Shown piece after piece: positions 1-12,126 of a stretch of 64,000 bases of DNA. The notes under the pieces are model-generated. The model saw only the letters and a list, made by a program, of their open reading frames with translations, did no database searches and had not been told where the DNA came from. Source of the stretch: Crocodylus rhombifer (Eukaryota; Chordata; Crocodylia; Crocodylidae); the NCBI GenBank assembly GCA_038503035.1, contig JAVSML010001075.1:1-64000 (forward strand). Direction: 5' to 3'. Within the stretch, counting starts at the first letter, position 1, and every line of letters starts with the position of its first letter. A program made the translations under genes and the position numbers.

Positions 1-60
1 GATGCAGCACTTTGCATTTCTCCTTGTTGAACTGCATTCTGTTGTTCGTTGAGATTACCA
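1..60 (-). repeat. CR1 LINE fragment cut by window edge
   Basis: The first bases resemble the segment of minus-strand CR1 copies that reads GCAGCACCTTGCACTTGTCA at about 3798 and again near 29500. Here it is diverged and cut off by the window start. An 18-bp tandem duplication (GTTCGTTGAGATTAC twice) follows at about 46-76. The assignment rests on short similarity only. Confidence 0.4.
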
Positions 61-76
61 GTTCGTTGAGATTACA

Positions 77-2750
77 GAAGTCTGCATTAGTTAGATTAAT
101 TGTTTCACGTGTTTGATGTTAAGTCAAAAGATGTGTCTGCCCTGACACAGAAGCTGGAGGGGATACAATCAAAGTATCTCGTTAATGTGCCCATAGATTT
201 TTCACTTTGTTGCCAAACAGGCTGCTGCTGACAGAAACTGCCTGACTTCACAGGAGGTTGAATCATGAGATGATGAAAAACTGATTTCACTCCCTGCCAC
301 CTTAGAAAGTTTTTATCTGTTTTTTGCAGGCTGAGTTCCTCAGGAAGTGAGAAACTCAGGTCTCCACTGGAGATTCCTTATCACTGCTCCATATGCAATC
401 TCTATTCCTTCTACTCTCTGCCTGCTTGAGTTGCTCTTGAGATGGAGGGTATGGATATTAACTTGCAGTGTGGGAAATTTGCAGCACCATGAAACTGTGG
501 CAGGAAGGGGAACAGAGAGACATCCCAGCCCCCTGGCTAAAAAGCTACAAAGCTACCTCAACAGTGAGCTCTCTAGCCAGGGTGCAAAAGTAGAGTGCTT
601 CTGGACTGCCCTTTCACCCTCAGGGAAGCCCAATCACTGACAGTCTGCCCTCTCCCCTGCCAGGGAAGGGGGCAGGCCATCAGTGATCAGTTGGCAGCTA
701 CTGAAAAGCAGCAGCCATCAAGGACAGACCCCTGCCCTGTAATGATGGCAGGGCTGAGGAGTACTGCTCTCCATCCTGCCACTCCCAGCAGTGCTGCTCC
801 CAGAGCCCCAGCTCTTGTCAGGACTTGGCAGTGGCAGAGCAAGGTCCCAAACTCTTGCAGTGACAGAATTCCCAAAGCTGCTCCACGGCTGGTTGGCAGA
901 GTAGCCAGGCAGCAGGAGAGGATGAGGAGGGAGTTAAAGCCCGGGTGAGTAATCTACGCTGTGCTTTGAACTGAGGCTCCCCAGTGTTGTTCAAAGTGTG
1001 GTGGGAAATGATGTCATTGTTTGAACAGTCCCAGAATGAGCCAAGACTGTTCACATGGCCGTGGCTCCCTGGCAGCTCTGGCTACTGGGTGGGCTATCAG
1101 AGAACCAGGCACTCTCCTTTCCTCCCCTGCTTGGAGGGTCTAGGGAGAGCAGAGTACGGTGGGATACCAAGGGACCTGGGACCCTCCATCTTGCTGCATG
1201 TAACTGAACAGCCACGAGAAAACAGCAAAGCTGTTGTTTCAAAAGCAAGCAGTTTGTAGCTAAATTACTAGGGTTTTTTTTCCTGTTACAAACTGCTTGA
1301 ATGCCTCTCTGTTAATTTTTTATGCTAAGAAAAAGGCAGTTTTCCTGGCACAAATGTTAGGGCCTGTCCTGCAACTGTACTTCTTTTAAAGGTGAAAAGT
1401 GGTTTCTGCTCTCAAAATATGAAGATCTTTTTTGCCACCTAATTTGAAAGCAAAACACTCTGTCCACAGAGGAACACTGGCATTTCACTGTCTGTTTCAA
1501 CAGGTGCTTTCATGGTGTCCCCAGCCCATGGACAAGCCATGTTTAACAAGTGCCCCACCCCCACCGCCTTTGGGCCAGAGCTTAGCAATAGCATCTGGCC
1601 ACCATTCTGCACCCCTTACTGTTGGTCCACTTTCCAGGAACAACTCCAAGCTATGATGGCCACTGTTTTCTGATACCAACAATACTTTCACTGCCTGAAG
1701 TCTTTAATTTTTGATATGTTACCATCTAAAAACAACCAGGTATTATTATAAACATGGATTAAAACTTACAGCTTTATTTAGCAGGTATGATTACATTCTG
1801 TACAATTATACAAAAATAAAACACATTTTGAAATGTGGAAATTAAACCAAATCACTTTGACTTATGGCTTGAGTTAACCCATGCCCTCCTCTTGTTGCAT
1901 TAGGGTGCAGTCAATGTATCGCTTACCATAATAAACAAATTTGTTTTTCCTGTCTTTGATTCGAGTTAGCCCTGCAGAGGCAACACAACTACCAATAAGA
2001 GACAGTGAGATGCACTTTGTTGCTTGTTGTGCATTGTCAACTGACCTGTTTATTGAGTTCCAATTGGCAACACTTGTGCTAACAGGGTGACAGCTACACG
2101 TGGTGCTGGTGTCACTGAGGGCAGAATTTGACCATGCGGTGCAGAACTGCTACAGTGAGTGCAATTTTTCTCAGAGCTGTTTTTGTTCGTGATGATGCAT
2201 GAGAGAGAGGACCCACACTGACTCAGCACAGAAAGGTTGCAGAGTTAGCCAAGACAATACTTGTAATTGTAAAGTGCACCTATCTGATATTCCAATTATT
2301 CAGAGAAAACAGTCTCATGGAACATGAGATTTTTATATAATTTTTTTTCAGAGAAAAACTACACTTGATAGGATCATCCCTCTGCCTCCTTGCTTAAACT
2401 GCCTAATGTCTCAAAACTCAATCCTACTACATATACAGTACAGCATTTAATTAATACATATACAAGGCAAATTGGAATGCACACAGGAGCTGAGACAATC
2501 ACTCTTTCACTGGTGTCTTTTTTATGGGAGCCTGGTGGGCTCCTGAAAACGTCTCCCATGTTTTCTTGTAGCTCTTGTAGTTTGGTGCTAGTTCTTGACT
2601 GACCGTTCAGAATGGACGATAGCATATTTTTTGTGTCACCCCTATATGAAGAGAGGGAAGTCTCATCACTGATGCTCCACACAGACAGGACAGTCTCAGT
2701 CATTTTAATTGTCTGGGGAATTGATAATTGCTAGATGGAAAAGGACTGAA
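77..2750. other. No gene recognised; probable LRRC20 intron or downstream DNA
   Basis: Short reading frames occur on both strands between about 350 and 1700, but they overlap one another, show no domain and lack convincing splice sites. I see no repeat family that I can name. Because LRRC20 runs leftward and its later exons are not found, this stretch is probably intronic or downstream of that gene. Confidence 0.4.
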
Positions 2751-2759
2751 AAAGTATTG

Positions 2760-3025
2760 CAATGTAAATTATGAGAAAGTAGCTGGCAGAGTTCTTTATA
2801 AAACTAATACAAGGTGGATAGATAACTGGCTCAACAGCTGCAAGTAAAGGGTAATTATTAATGAGTCCATGTCAGAATGGCAGGAGGTTTCAAGTGGAGT
2901 CCCACATGGGTCTGTCCTGGACCCAGTGCTGTTCAACATGTTTATTAACAATTTGGATGCTGGCACGGAAAACTTCTTGAGCAAATTTACAGACAACACA
3001 AAACTGGCGGTGAGGGGGCCTAAGT
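2760..3025 (+). repeat. CR1/L3-type LINE fragment, reverse transcriptase part
   Basis: The plus strand encodes a short piece of LINE reverse transcriptase containing SGVPHGSVLDPVLFNMFINN and then a degenerate FTDNTKLA where active copies have F/YADDT. It is truncated at both ends and lies back to back with the 3' end of a minus-strand CR1 that begins at about 3046. It is a dead retrotransposon fragment. Confidence 0.7.
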
Positions 3026-3045
3026 TTAATTGGCCACTAATATAT

Positions 3046-5440
3046 AATTTCATAGTTTCATAGTTAGTAGGGTTGGAAAGGACCTGAGCAGATCATCAAG
3101 TCCAACCCCCTGCCATGGCAGGAAAGAGTACTGGGGTCAAATGACCCCAGCAAGGTGATTGTCAAGCCTTGTTTTAATGGCCTCCAGGGTAGGAGCCTGC
3201 ACCACTTCGCTTGGAAGTTGGTTCCAGATCCTAGCCACCCTGATTGTGAAGTAGCGCCTCCTGATGTTTAATCTGAATTTACCCTCTGCTAGCTTGTGAC
3301 CATTATTTCTAGTCACTCCTGGCAGTGCTTGGGGAAACAGGGACTCCCCCAATGCCTGCTGGTCCCCCCTGACTAATTTGTAACAGGCCACTAGATCCCC
3401 CCTCAGCCTTCTCTTGTGGAGGCTAAACAGGTTCAGGTCCTGTAGCCTCTCCTCGTAGGGCCTGCCCTGCTGACCTCTGACCATGCAAGTGGTCCTCCTC
3501 TGAACCCTCTCCATGTTGTCCACATCCCTCCTGAAGTGTGGTGCCCAGAAGTGGACACAGTACTCCAGCTACAGCCTGACCAGTGCCGCATAGAGGGGGA
3601 GTATCACCTCCTTGGATCTGCTAGAGATGCATCTGTGGATGCATGACAAGATGCAGTTGGCCTTCCTGATTGCATTCCCACACTGCCGGCCCATGTTCAT
3701 CTTGGAGTCAATGATGACTCCAAGTTCCTTTTCTGCCTCTGCACTGACGAGAAGGGAGTTCCCCAGTAGGTATGCTGCTGGTTCTTCCTCCCCAGGTGCA
3801 GCACCTTGCACTTGTCAGTGTTGAATCCCATCCTATTCTTGTCCAGACACCCCTGTAACCTGTCTAGGTCTGATTGTAGCCTATTCCTCCCTTCTAGCAT
3901 GCCCGCATCCCCCCCACATCTTAGTGTCATCAGCAAATTTGAACAGGGTGCTTTTCACCCCCTTGTCCAAGTCACTGATGAAAATGTTGAACAGTGCAGG
4001 CCTGAGGACCGAGCCTTGCAGAACCCCACTGCCCACATCCCTCCAGGTCGAAAATGACCCATCCACCACCACTCTCTGGGTGCGGCCCTCCAGCCAGTTG
4101 GCGACCCATTTGAATGTGTGGGTGTCGACACCACAGTCCCCCAGTTCCTTAATGAGAACGGGGTGAGAGACAGTGTCCAGAAAGTCCAGAAAGACTATGT
4201 CCACTGCTACCTCTGCATCTAAGGATTTGGTGACCTGGTCGTAGAAGGCCACCAGGTTGGTCTGACAGGACCTGCCTCTAATAAACCCATGTTGGTTGCC
4301 CCTAAGCATAATCTCCCTTGCTGGCCCCTCGTGGATATGTGCCAGAATAATTCTCTCAAAAAGCTTACCCAAGATCGAGGTAAGACTAACTGATCTATAG
4401 TTTCCCAGGTCATCCTTTTTCCTTTTTTGAAGACAGAAACCACACTGGCCCTCTTCCAGTCCTCTGGCACCACACCAGAGCACCATGAGTGCTCGTAAAG
4501 CCATGCCACGGGTCCCGCAATGACCTCAGCTAATTCCCTCAGCACTCTGGGGTGGAGATCATCTGGACCAGCTGATTTAAATACATCCAGTCCCTCCAGA
4601 AGTTTCCTGACTAGATCCTCCCTGACCCATGGCCTAGCTGTGCCTCCCCTGGGGCCTGAGGGGGGCCGATTCAGTCCCTGCTCAGGAAAATGGAGGCAAA
4701 GAAGTCATTAAATAGGTTAGCTTTGTCGTCTGGTGTGACAACCAAATTTCCTAGTGTGTTTGCAGGGGCCCCACGTTACCCGATACCTCCTTTTTGCCCC
4801 CTATGTATTTAAAAAAGGACTTCTTGTTGTCCTTGATCCGGGAAGCTAGTTCTAGTTCCATCTCTGCCTTGGCCTTCCTGACTGCCCCCCTGCATCGCCG
4901 AGCAACCGCAGTATAGTCCTTCCTGGTGATGGCCCCTCCCTTCCATTGGGTGTACGCCTCCCTTTTAGCTAGGAGACATTCCCAGATGCTTTTGGTGAGC
5001 CATGGAGGCTTTTGTGTCCTCCTGCTCCCTTTGATCCGTGTTGGAATTATCTCCCTTTGGGCTTAGAGGATCATCTCCTTAAGGAGCAACCATACTTCTT
5101 GGACACCTGGCTCCCCTCCCCTCCGGGACCTCAGTGCTTCCCCGACTATTCTCCTTAGCTCACTGAAATCCGCCCTCCTGAAATCTAGGGCTACTGCATT
5201 GCTGCAGGCCTTTGCCACCTTGCGCTGGATGGTGAATTCCAGCAAGCAACGATCACTGTTGCCCAGGTGGTCGAGCACCCGCAGCCCCCTCACCAGGTCA
5301 GCACTCATGGCCAGCACCAGGTCCAACAAGGCATCTCCCCTGGTGGGGCTATGCACTTCCTGGGTTAGATATATATTACTTCGCTGGGCTTCACTAATCT
5401 ATACTGGAGAGGATGCGGCCAAAGCCACCTGGCACACAGA
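3046..5440 (-). mobile_element. CR1 LINE, 5'-truncated
   Basis: This is a minus-strand non-LTR retrotransposon of about 2.4 kb. Its 3' end carries the CR1 tail (TTTCATAGTTTCATAGTTAG at about 3051). Reading leftward from 5356 it encodes the end of the endonuclease domain (HSPTRGDALLDLVLA), then reverse transcriptase ([11 protein letters not shown] near 4450, [20 protein letters not shown] and [12 protein letters not shown] near 3950), then the C-terminal region near 3137-3523 (ERVQRRTTCMVRGQQGRPYEERL). Several stops and frame changes break the ORF, so it is inactive. The CR1 family mobilises by target-primed reverse transcription and copies are usually 5'-truncated, as here. High-coordinate DNA beyond about 5440 no longer matches CR1. 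Confidence 0.93.
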
Positions 5441-6300
5441 CATGTGGCATTGTAGTGTGAATTTTTGCTTTATTTATTATATTTAAATGATAATAGTATT
5501 GAATTAATAAACCTCTAGAATTGTATGAACAACTAAAACTCACATTTTGTGCTTGTTCCCTCCTTGACATGAGTAGATGAACTTTGTATGCCCTGTGTAC
5601 GTGTCTGTGAGAGAGGGTGAATGGTGAAAGAATGGTAATTATTTGCATGAAAACAGAAGAAGACTTAACTGATTGTATAAGCACCAATGTATAAGTTACC
5701 AGACGGTAAACTAATTAAGCTAATTAACGGATGGCTGAAGAACTCGTCTGGAATCGAGTTCTAAGAAGATAGTGAGAAGAAGGAATTCTGCATATCTTGC
5801 CTGCCATCTGAACTACACAATACTTTAAGGTCATAATGCTTCAATGCAAAAATACCAACTACACAATGACTGGAATAACCTCATCGAAGATACACTAGAA
5901 TGCTCTAAAGACTGAGCATGGAAAAACCCCAATGCCGAAAAAGACTTGAAATCCCTATAAAAGTAGGTTGCAGACAAGACAAGATGAGGAATCCACTCTC
6001 TGCAACCTCATGGAGCACAGGCATGCATGTCTGTATACCCCCGCTCATATCCTCAATAAGCTTGGACCTGGCCATTCAGTGCTAATATTAAATAACATCT
6101 GCTGGTAACTATAATATCTTACTGGAGTGGTTTTGCCTGTATGTCTGTCTATGTCTGTTTGTATGTATGCTTGTGTATGTCTGTTTGTATAAGTGGTGTG
6201 TCCAAGCTTATATATCTGCGTCATATAACCAATAAACATGGCATTGTGCCGTATCCCCTTTTTAAGGTCTCACTCTTAATTTGAGCTACTGGCAATTTTA
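5441..6300 (+). repeat. Possible solo LTR or promoter-bearing repeat
   Basis: The segment starts with TGTGGCATTG directly at the point where CR1 similarity ends. It contains a TATA-like box (CTATAAAAG, about 5955) and a polyadenylation signal (CCAATAAAC, about 6230), spaced as in an LTR with an R region between them. I could not find a convincing target-site duplication or a clear 3' terminus. An LTR is a reasonable reading, but an unclassified repeat is equally possible. Confidence 0.35.
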
Positions 6301-6414
6301 AGTAACAGCACAGAATCATCCAACTCCCCCCTGAGTGGAAAAGGGGGCAGTGACAGCGAGAAAGAGGAAGGGACAAGTGGAAGTGAAGACAGCGACAGTA
6401 GCAGCAAGTCCTTG

Positions 6415-7140
6415 TGAGGCCCAACCTGAAGAGGTTTTTGGGAGGAGGCCAATCTGACACCCTGAAGGGGGCGCTAGTTTCATGGAACCCGGAGATGGTG
6501 AGGTGATGACCTAATGCATCTGCTGCAGTTTGCTGATATCTTAAAAAAAAAAAAAAGGAGGGAGCCGCCCTAGTCTGACCAAGTTTTTGGAAAGTCCCGG
6601 GCCTAGCGAAGTGCAAAGGTAGTAACTTGAATTTAGAAAATAACAGCTTTCAAAATGAGATAACAGCTTGGCTTTAATCCCAGAAAAGGCAGTGAGGCTA
6701 AAAGTGAACCCCCCTTCTGGAGGAGATAACCAATAGGAGGAAAGGTATATAGTTTCATAGTTTCTAGGGTCGGAAGGGACCTGAGCAGATCATCAAGTCC
6801 GACCCCCTGCCATGACAGGAAAGAGTACTGGGGTCAAACAACCCCAGCAAGGTGTTCCATAGAAAGTGGAAAAGGTCAGGTCCCGGGTGGAACTGCTTTG
6901 GGGAGGACAAGGCTGAGGACCCAAAAAAGGAGGTAGTCTCACCACCCTGGATGCAGGGTGGGGTTCCCAAGACTTATCAGGTAATAACTTGGGGTAGGGT
7001 GTGGAGTGCCTTTTCTCCAGCCTAATGCACTAGCAGCTCTGAAGCTTATTATAGTATTATCCACGTGTGTTGATTTTTTTCCTTTGCAATAAAAAGTGAC
7101 ATTTGGGTTTTACCTGGCATGTGACTTGTGGGTTACTCAC
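6415..7140 (+). repeat. Probable 5' LTR of the ERV-L-like provirus
   Basis: This stretch lies immediately upstream of the retroviral remnant and ends with a polyadenylation signal (GCAATAAAAAG at about 7087) followed within 50 bases by GGGTTACTCA. The next bases (GTGGTGGAGAATG at about 7176) sit where a primer-binding region would be. A CR1 tail fragment interrupts it at 6753-6855. The left boundary is uncertain, and no 3' LTR is found because the provirus is cut off at 10113. Confidence 0.4.
6753..6855 (-). repeat. CR1 3'-end fragment nested in LTR-like sequence
   Basis: About 100 bases match the CR1 tail at 3051-3150 nearly exactly (AGGGACCTGAGCAGATCATC, then AGAGTACTGGGGTCAAACAA). It lies in the same minus orientation and is a severely 5'-truncated insertion inside the LTR-like sequence. 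Confidence 0.85.
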
Positions 7141-7247
7141 TTACCCCTGTTGGAAAGGGAGGGAGGCCCTACAAGTGGTGGAGAATGTAGGAGTGAGAGA
7201 CCCCTCCTCAGAATGGCCTGGCCAGCTGTGTCAGAGGAGCGGTAAAC

Positions 7248-7697
7248 ATGTTCACACACCGGGGAAAAACCATGAGTCTCTCCGAACTTAGTAAGAGAGC
7301 ACATCCATGGTCCCCCTCTGGAGTAAGGGACCTCAAGTCCCTTGCCGCAGTGGAGGGAATTTTCGTCCAGTGGCAGGCAGGCAGAAAACAAGGGAAGATG
7401 GCATTGCTACAAGGCGTCATCTCTTTGTTGTGGGAAATGGTGGGGATCTTGTTGCCCTTAGAGGATCCAAAGTCAGAGGAGGGTCGAGAGGTAGCAGCAA
7501 CCGATCTGGTTGGGGATCAGAGCAACCAACCCACCCCCTCCTCTTTGGGAACAGAATCGCTTTGGAAAGAGAAGAAACTTGGGGAGAAGGATAAAGACTG
7601 TCGTGCAGTTGCAGCTATCCCCTCAGCTCCCCCTGCTGAAGAGCCCGATACTCCGACCGGGCTCTACCCCGATTTGAAGAACCTGCACCTAGACTAG
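7248..7697 (+). pseudogene. Gag-like remnant of ERV-L-like provirus
   Basis: An open frame of 149 codons lies between the primer-binding region and the protease-like segment, where gag belongs. It contains LLQGVISLLWEMVGILLP and a proline-rich end (AIPSAPPAEEPDTPTGLYPD). I see no zinc knuckle or major homology region, and it is far shorter than a complete Gag, so a large internal part is missing. The call is made mainly from position. Confidence 0.4.
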
Positions 7698-7741
7698 GGG
7701 GCCCTAGGGAGGGGAGGCGAGGGACACCCCCTCCCTCACTT

Positions 7742-10113
7742 TTGATTAAGCGAGTCCCCGGGGATTTTAGGGGGTACCTATTTGCACAAATTACAATCCA
7801 AGGGGGGCAGGTGGCCGGGTGGTTCCTTATGGACATCGAGGCAGAGGTTATGATTTTCCAATGGGAGCATCCCCCCGGGGGGGGTGCGCCACGTGGTACT
7901 AAAAGGGGTAGGGGGTGCAATCTGGGGAACAGAAATTGAAGCACTAGTGAGGTTAGGAAGGTGAGAGGTCTCCACAGTAGTGACTGTTACTCACCATCCG
8001 CTATGGATATTGGGAACCAATGTCCTAAGTCACTGTATTATAGATGGCCCTCATCAGAGGGTGATGGCTGTTGAAAAGGTGGACCCCATGCCCAAAACTG
8101 GGTCTTGGGTCCAATTGGAATAGGATGTGGGAAATATGAAAAAGTTGAGATGGAGAAGGAAGTAAAACCATGTTTTGTGTGCCCCTACCCCTTGATGCCT
8201 AAAGCCAAACAGGGAGCAAGTGAAATGCTTCAGGGACTTTTGCAGGCCGGGTTGGTGGAGCCCACTGTCTTCCAGTGGAACACCCCCTTATGGCCCGTGC
8301 GTAAGGCTAGTGGAAAATGGAGAATGGTGATAGATTATTGAGAAGTGAATAAAGGAACAAAGGAATTAAGCCCAGTAGTTAGCACCCTGCCCGAAATGTG
8401 GGACACGACCCAAAAAGCAAGCACCTCCCATTTCACAGTAACTGACATTTCAAATTGTTTCTGGGTGATTCCCATATGGGAGGGTGATCGGGATATTTTT
8501 TCTTTCATGTTCAAGGGAAAACAGTACCAGCCATTGTGCCTACCCCAAGGTTGGCACAGTTCGCCGATTTTAGCACATCAAAAGGTGCGAGAGGCACTTG
8601 AGTCACAGCCACAAGTTCAAAGCTATGTGGATGATATACTGATCTGGTCAAACACTCCTGAAGAGTGTGCAGCTATTTCTCACAGGGTACTGCAGACTTT
8701 GGGAGCAGCTGGGTTCTGAGTGGGTCCAAAGAAGGTTCAAGGAGTACAACGCTTGGTAAGATACCTGGGGATGCAACTAGATGCCCAGGGTTTGGGAAAC
8801 CTGGAGCAAACTAAGGAGGTGTTAGCTTAACTCCCCCCACCCTGCTCTCAGAAGGAGCTACAGTCCCAATTGGGATTGATGGGATGGTGCCAGGTGGTGG
8901 TCCCCAATTTCGCAGCCTTGGCTCACCCGCTGTATCAAGCACTGAAGGTCAAAGGTGAGCAGTGGGAGTGGGGGGAGGAAGAAGAGGGACTTCGTTAGGA
9001 AATGCTGCAGGCCATATTAGAGAGCCCTTCTCTGTTCCCTCCAGACCCCAGCACTCCTAAGTATTTGGAGGTGGGAGTCCAGGGGGACACCATCAGTGCG
9101 GTGCTATACCAGTGAAGCCGACAAGGATGGGAGAAGTGGGAGTTGTTGGGGGCCTGGAGTCGAGTGCTATCCAATGTAGAGACTCACTACGAACCACTGC
9201 AGAAAGAAATGTTGGCAGTGGTCTTTGGGTTAGAGACGGGAGAGAGATTGGTGGGAGATGTCCCCTTACGGATTCGAGCATGGCCTGGGATTTTAACTGC
9301 CTTAAAGAAGGGCCCACTTGTGGGATCTCCGCACCAAACACAGTGGCTGAAGTGGAGTTTGCAATTGGCAGGGTACTCACATTGGGAGGTGGGGAGCATG
9401 CTGGGGAAGCCAGTACTCCCATGATTGGAGACCCCTGCAGAGGGGAAGACTATAAGCCCCATAACACGTGCTGACAGCTTCGACCTGGCCAACCCCTATG
9501 CCCTGTTTACTGATGGGGCAGCTGATGGACCAGTAGCAACTTGGACCTGGTACTGCCCTTTCTCAGAGGAACATGGGAAGGGGACATCAGGGGGAGCTCC
9601 CAGCTAGCTGAATTGAAAGCAGTAGAAGAAGCAATTGGCAATGGGATCAAACAGGGGCGGAAGGAAGTGAGGGTGTATTCCAATAGTTTGGCTAGTGAAT
9701 GGATCCCTTATTGGGAAAAGGTCGGGTGGCATTTAAAGGGTAGGCCAGTTTGGGGAATGGAAATTTGGCAGCGTATTTGGGAAATGACAGATCAAATCAA
9801 AGTGGCCGTCCAGCATGTGGCCAGACATCAGAAGAATGATTCACCAGAGGCGTGTGCAAAAGCCTGGGTGGACTCCTTAACTCCCCCTTCCAGCATTAGC
9901 TCTCTGGAGGAGGCTCGGGCAGCACACACATTCGTCCATGAAGGGGAAAAAGGGATGCAGAGAAGGCTCTGGCAAGAGGGAAAGAGTGTTACTGAGTCAG
10001 AGGTGTGGCAGGCCACAGAGGAATGCCTGGCCTGCAGTACCCACCGACAGTCCCCATATCCTGGGAAAGGGCAAGTGGATGTTCAGGTATTAGAGCCAGG
10101 GGAGAAGGACTAG
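7742..10113 (+). pseudogene. ERV-L-like pol remnant (protease, RT, RNase H)
   Basis: In order on the plus strand: a protease-like piece (GGQVAGWFLMDIEAEV near 7800, where the family has an Asp-Thr-Gly-Ala motif that is lost here); reverse transcriptase from about 8105 (PLWPVRKASGKWRMVIDY, then VTDISNCFWVIP, CLPQGWHSSPILAHQ and the catalytic motif YVDDILIWS at about 8617); and RNase H from about 9490 (PYALFTDGAADGP, then VYSNSLASEWIPYWEKVGW and a later HVARHQKN). The arrangement and the RNase H style resemble class III (ERV-L) elements. Stops at 8339 and 8717 and frame changes near 8830-9425 disable it. Integrase and env are absent: similarity ends at 10113, where a LINE begins. Confidence 0.8.
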
Positions 10114-10600
10114 AGGCTGGAGGTCTAAAAGACCCTCCAGAGTTTAAAGAACAAGAAGACTCCTAGGTCGGATGGGCTCGCCAAGGAGTATTACGTGGCC
10201 TTCTGGGACCTGGTGGGTTCCAACCTGTTAGAGCTCTTTCAAGAGCAACTGCAGTAGGGTTGCCTGGGGTCAAAGATGGACTGGGGCCTCATAACCCTCT
10301 TGTACAAGAACAGTCCAAGGGAAGAGTTGAAGAACTGGAGGCCTATTACCCTCCTGAACTTTGACTATAAGCTGCTGGCCAAAGTTTTGGCCAAGCAATT
10401 TAAATCCATCCTAGGTTCCATCATCCATGAGGACCAATTGTGCGTGGTGCTAAGATGTCAGATCCACAGAGTCCTGTTGCAAATGAAGGATGTGCTCCAT
10501 CTGGTACAGAAGAGAGGGCAGAAGGTCGCTGTGTTAAACCTGAACCTGGAAAGAATATCACACCAGTTTCTCTTCAAGATGCTGAGGCAAATTCATAGAG
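10114..10600 (+). pseudogene. Tx1/L1-like LINE ORF2, first segment
   Basis: The plus strand encodes the N-terminal fingers of an L1-clade reverse transcriptase: KNKKTPRSDGLAKEYYVAFW (one or two frame breaks), then LITLLYKNSPREELKNWRPI and TLLNFDYKLLAKVLAKQFKS. The phrasing differs clearly from CR1 and is like the Tx1 group of L1-clade LINEs. The frame runs into a CR1 insertion at about 10600 and resumes at 12127. The stop at 10257-10259 shows that it is inactive. Confidence 0.75.
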
Positions 10601-12126
10601 TCATAGACTCTAAGGCCAGAAGGGACCTTGGAAGATCACCAGGTCCAGCACCCTGCACCAAGCAGCAAAGATAACTGGGGGTCATGCAACCCCAGCAAGG
10701 TGACCATCTAGTCTCCTGTTGAAGATTTCCAGGGTAGGTGATTGCACCACCTCTGGAGGTAGCTTATTCCAGACACCCTGACTGTGAAGTTTTTCCTAAT
10801 GTTGAGCCCAAATTGGTCTTCCAGGAGTTTATGGCCATTACTCCTAGTTTTCCCCAGTGGTGCCCTGGTGAACAGTTGTTCACTGAGCCCTTGATGTACT
10901 CCCCTAGTATAGTGGTAAGCTGCTACCAGGTCCCCTCAGCCTTTTTTTTCTTCAAGCTAAAGAGTCCCAGATTCCTCAGCTTTTCTTGTATGGCTTGCCA
11001 TGTAAGACTCTGATCATATGTGTGGCTCTTCTTTGGACTCTCTCAAGCTTGTCCATGTCCTTGTTACAGTGTGGTGCCCAGAACTGGACACAGTACTCCA
11101 GCTGCAGTCTCACCAGTGCTGAGTAGAGCAGAAGAGTCACCTCCTTGGTTTTGCTGGAGATTCATCCACTGATGCATACCAGAGTATTAATTTGCCCTAC
11201 TGGCTACAGCATTGCATTGCAGGCTCATATTCATACTGTGGTCTATTATTACCAGCAAGTCCCTTTCATCTGTGGTGCTAGTCAGTTTGGTGTTGCCAAG
11301 CCTGTAGGTGTGCTGGGGGTTGCTCATCCCAAGGTGGAGCACTTTACATTGCTCGATGTTGAACTTCATCAGATTCTGATCCACCCAACTTGCTAGCCTG
11401 TTTAGATCCGCCTGTATCTGTAGCCCATCTTCAAGCATGAGCACACTTCCCCATAGCTGGGTGTCATCTGAGAACTTGGCGAGTGAGCTCTTCACCCCCA
11501 CATCCAAATCAACAATAAAGATATTGAAAAGTGCTAGACCAAGCACCAACCCCCATGAGACACTGCTGTCCTCTTCTTGCCAACATGACACAGATCCATT
11601 CACTACGACTCTCTGGGACCTATCCTGCAGCCAGTTTCTCACCCACCTGTCTTGGTGTTAAGCCCACAATCCTTCAACTTTCTCACAAGGACATTGTGGG
11701 ATACTAGATCAAAAGCCTTTTGAAAGTCAAGGTATACAATGTCAACGTGCTGTCTCGTGTCCAGGTGGTGAGTTACCTGGTCATAGAAGGAGATGAGGTT
11801 GGTAAGGCAAGTCCTGCCTGTGATGAAGCCATGCTGGCTGTCATTCAGAATCTTACCTTCTGCAAGCTTATTGCAGATAGACTCCTTGATAAACTTTTCT
11901 AGGATTTTCCCTAGGATGGAAGTTAAGCTGGTTGGCCTATAGTTACCTGGGTCTTCCTTCCTGCCCTTCTTGTGGGTGGGCACAACATTGGCCCTTTTCC
12001 AGTCCTCAGGGACTTCTCCAGAGCACCACAAGTTGTGGAAAAGTTTTGCCAGGGGTTCCACAATGACTTCAGCCAGCTCCTTCAGCACTCTTGGATGAAG
12101 ATCATTTGGTCCTGCTGATTTGTACA
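10598..12126 (-). mobile_element. CR1 LINE nested in the Tx1-like LINE
   Basis: This minus-strand CR1 copy of about 1.5 kb has its 3' tail at the low-coordinate end (ATTCATAGAGTCATAGACTC at about 10598). It encodes part of reverse transcriptase: SAGPNDLHPRVLKELAEVIV and [19 protein letters not shown] at 11950-12120, VDIVYLDFQKAFDLVSHNVL near 11700, and FSDDTQLWGS near 11450. The flanking Tx1-like reading frame continues directly from one side to the other, so this CR1 is younger than the LINE it split. It has several frame breaks. Confidence 0.92.

Noticed and set aside
3137..5356. Reverse-transcriptase-like frames as possible host or viral genes
   Set aside because: They are consecutive pieces of one CR1 LINE with the CR1 3' tail and are annotated as a mobile element.
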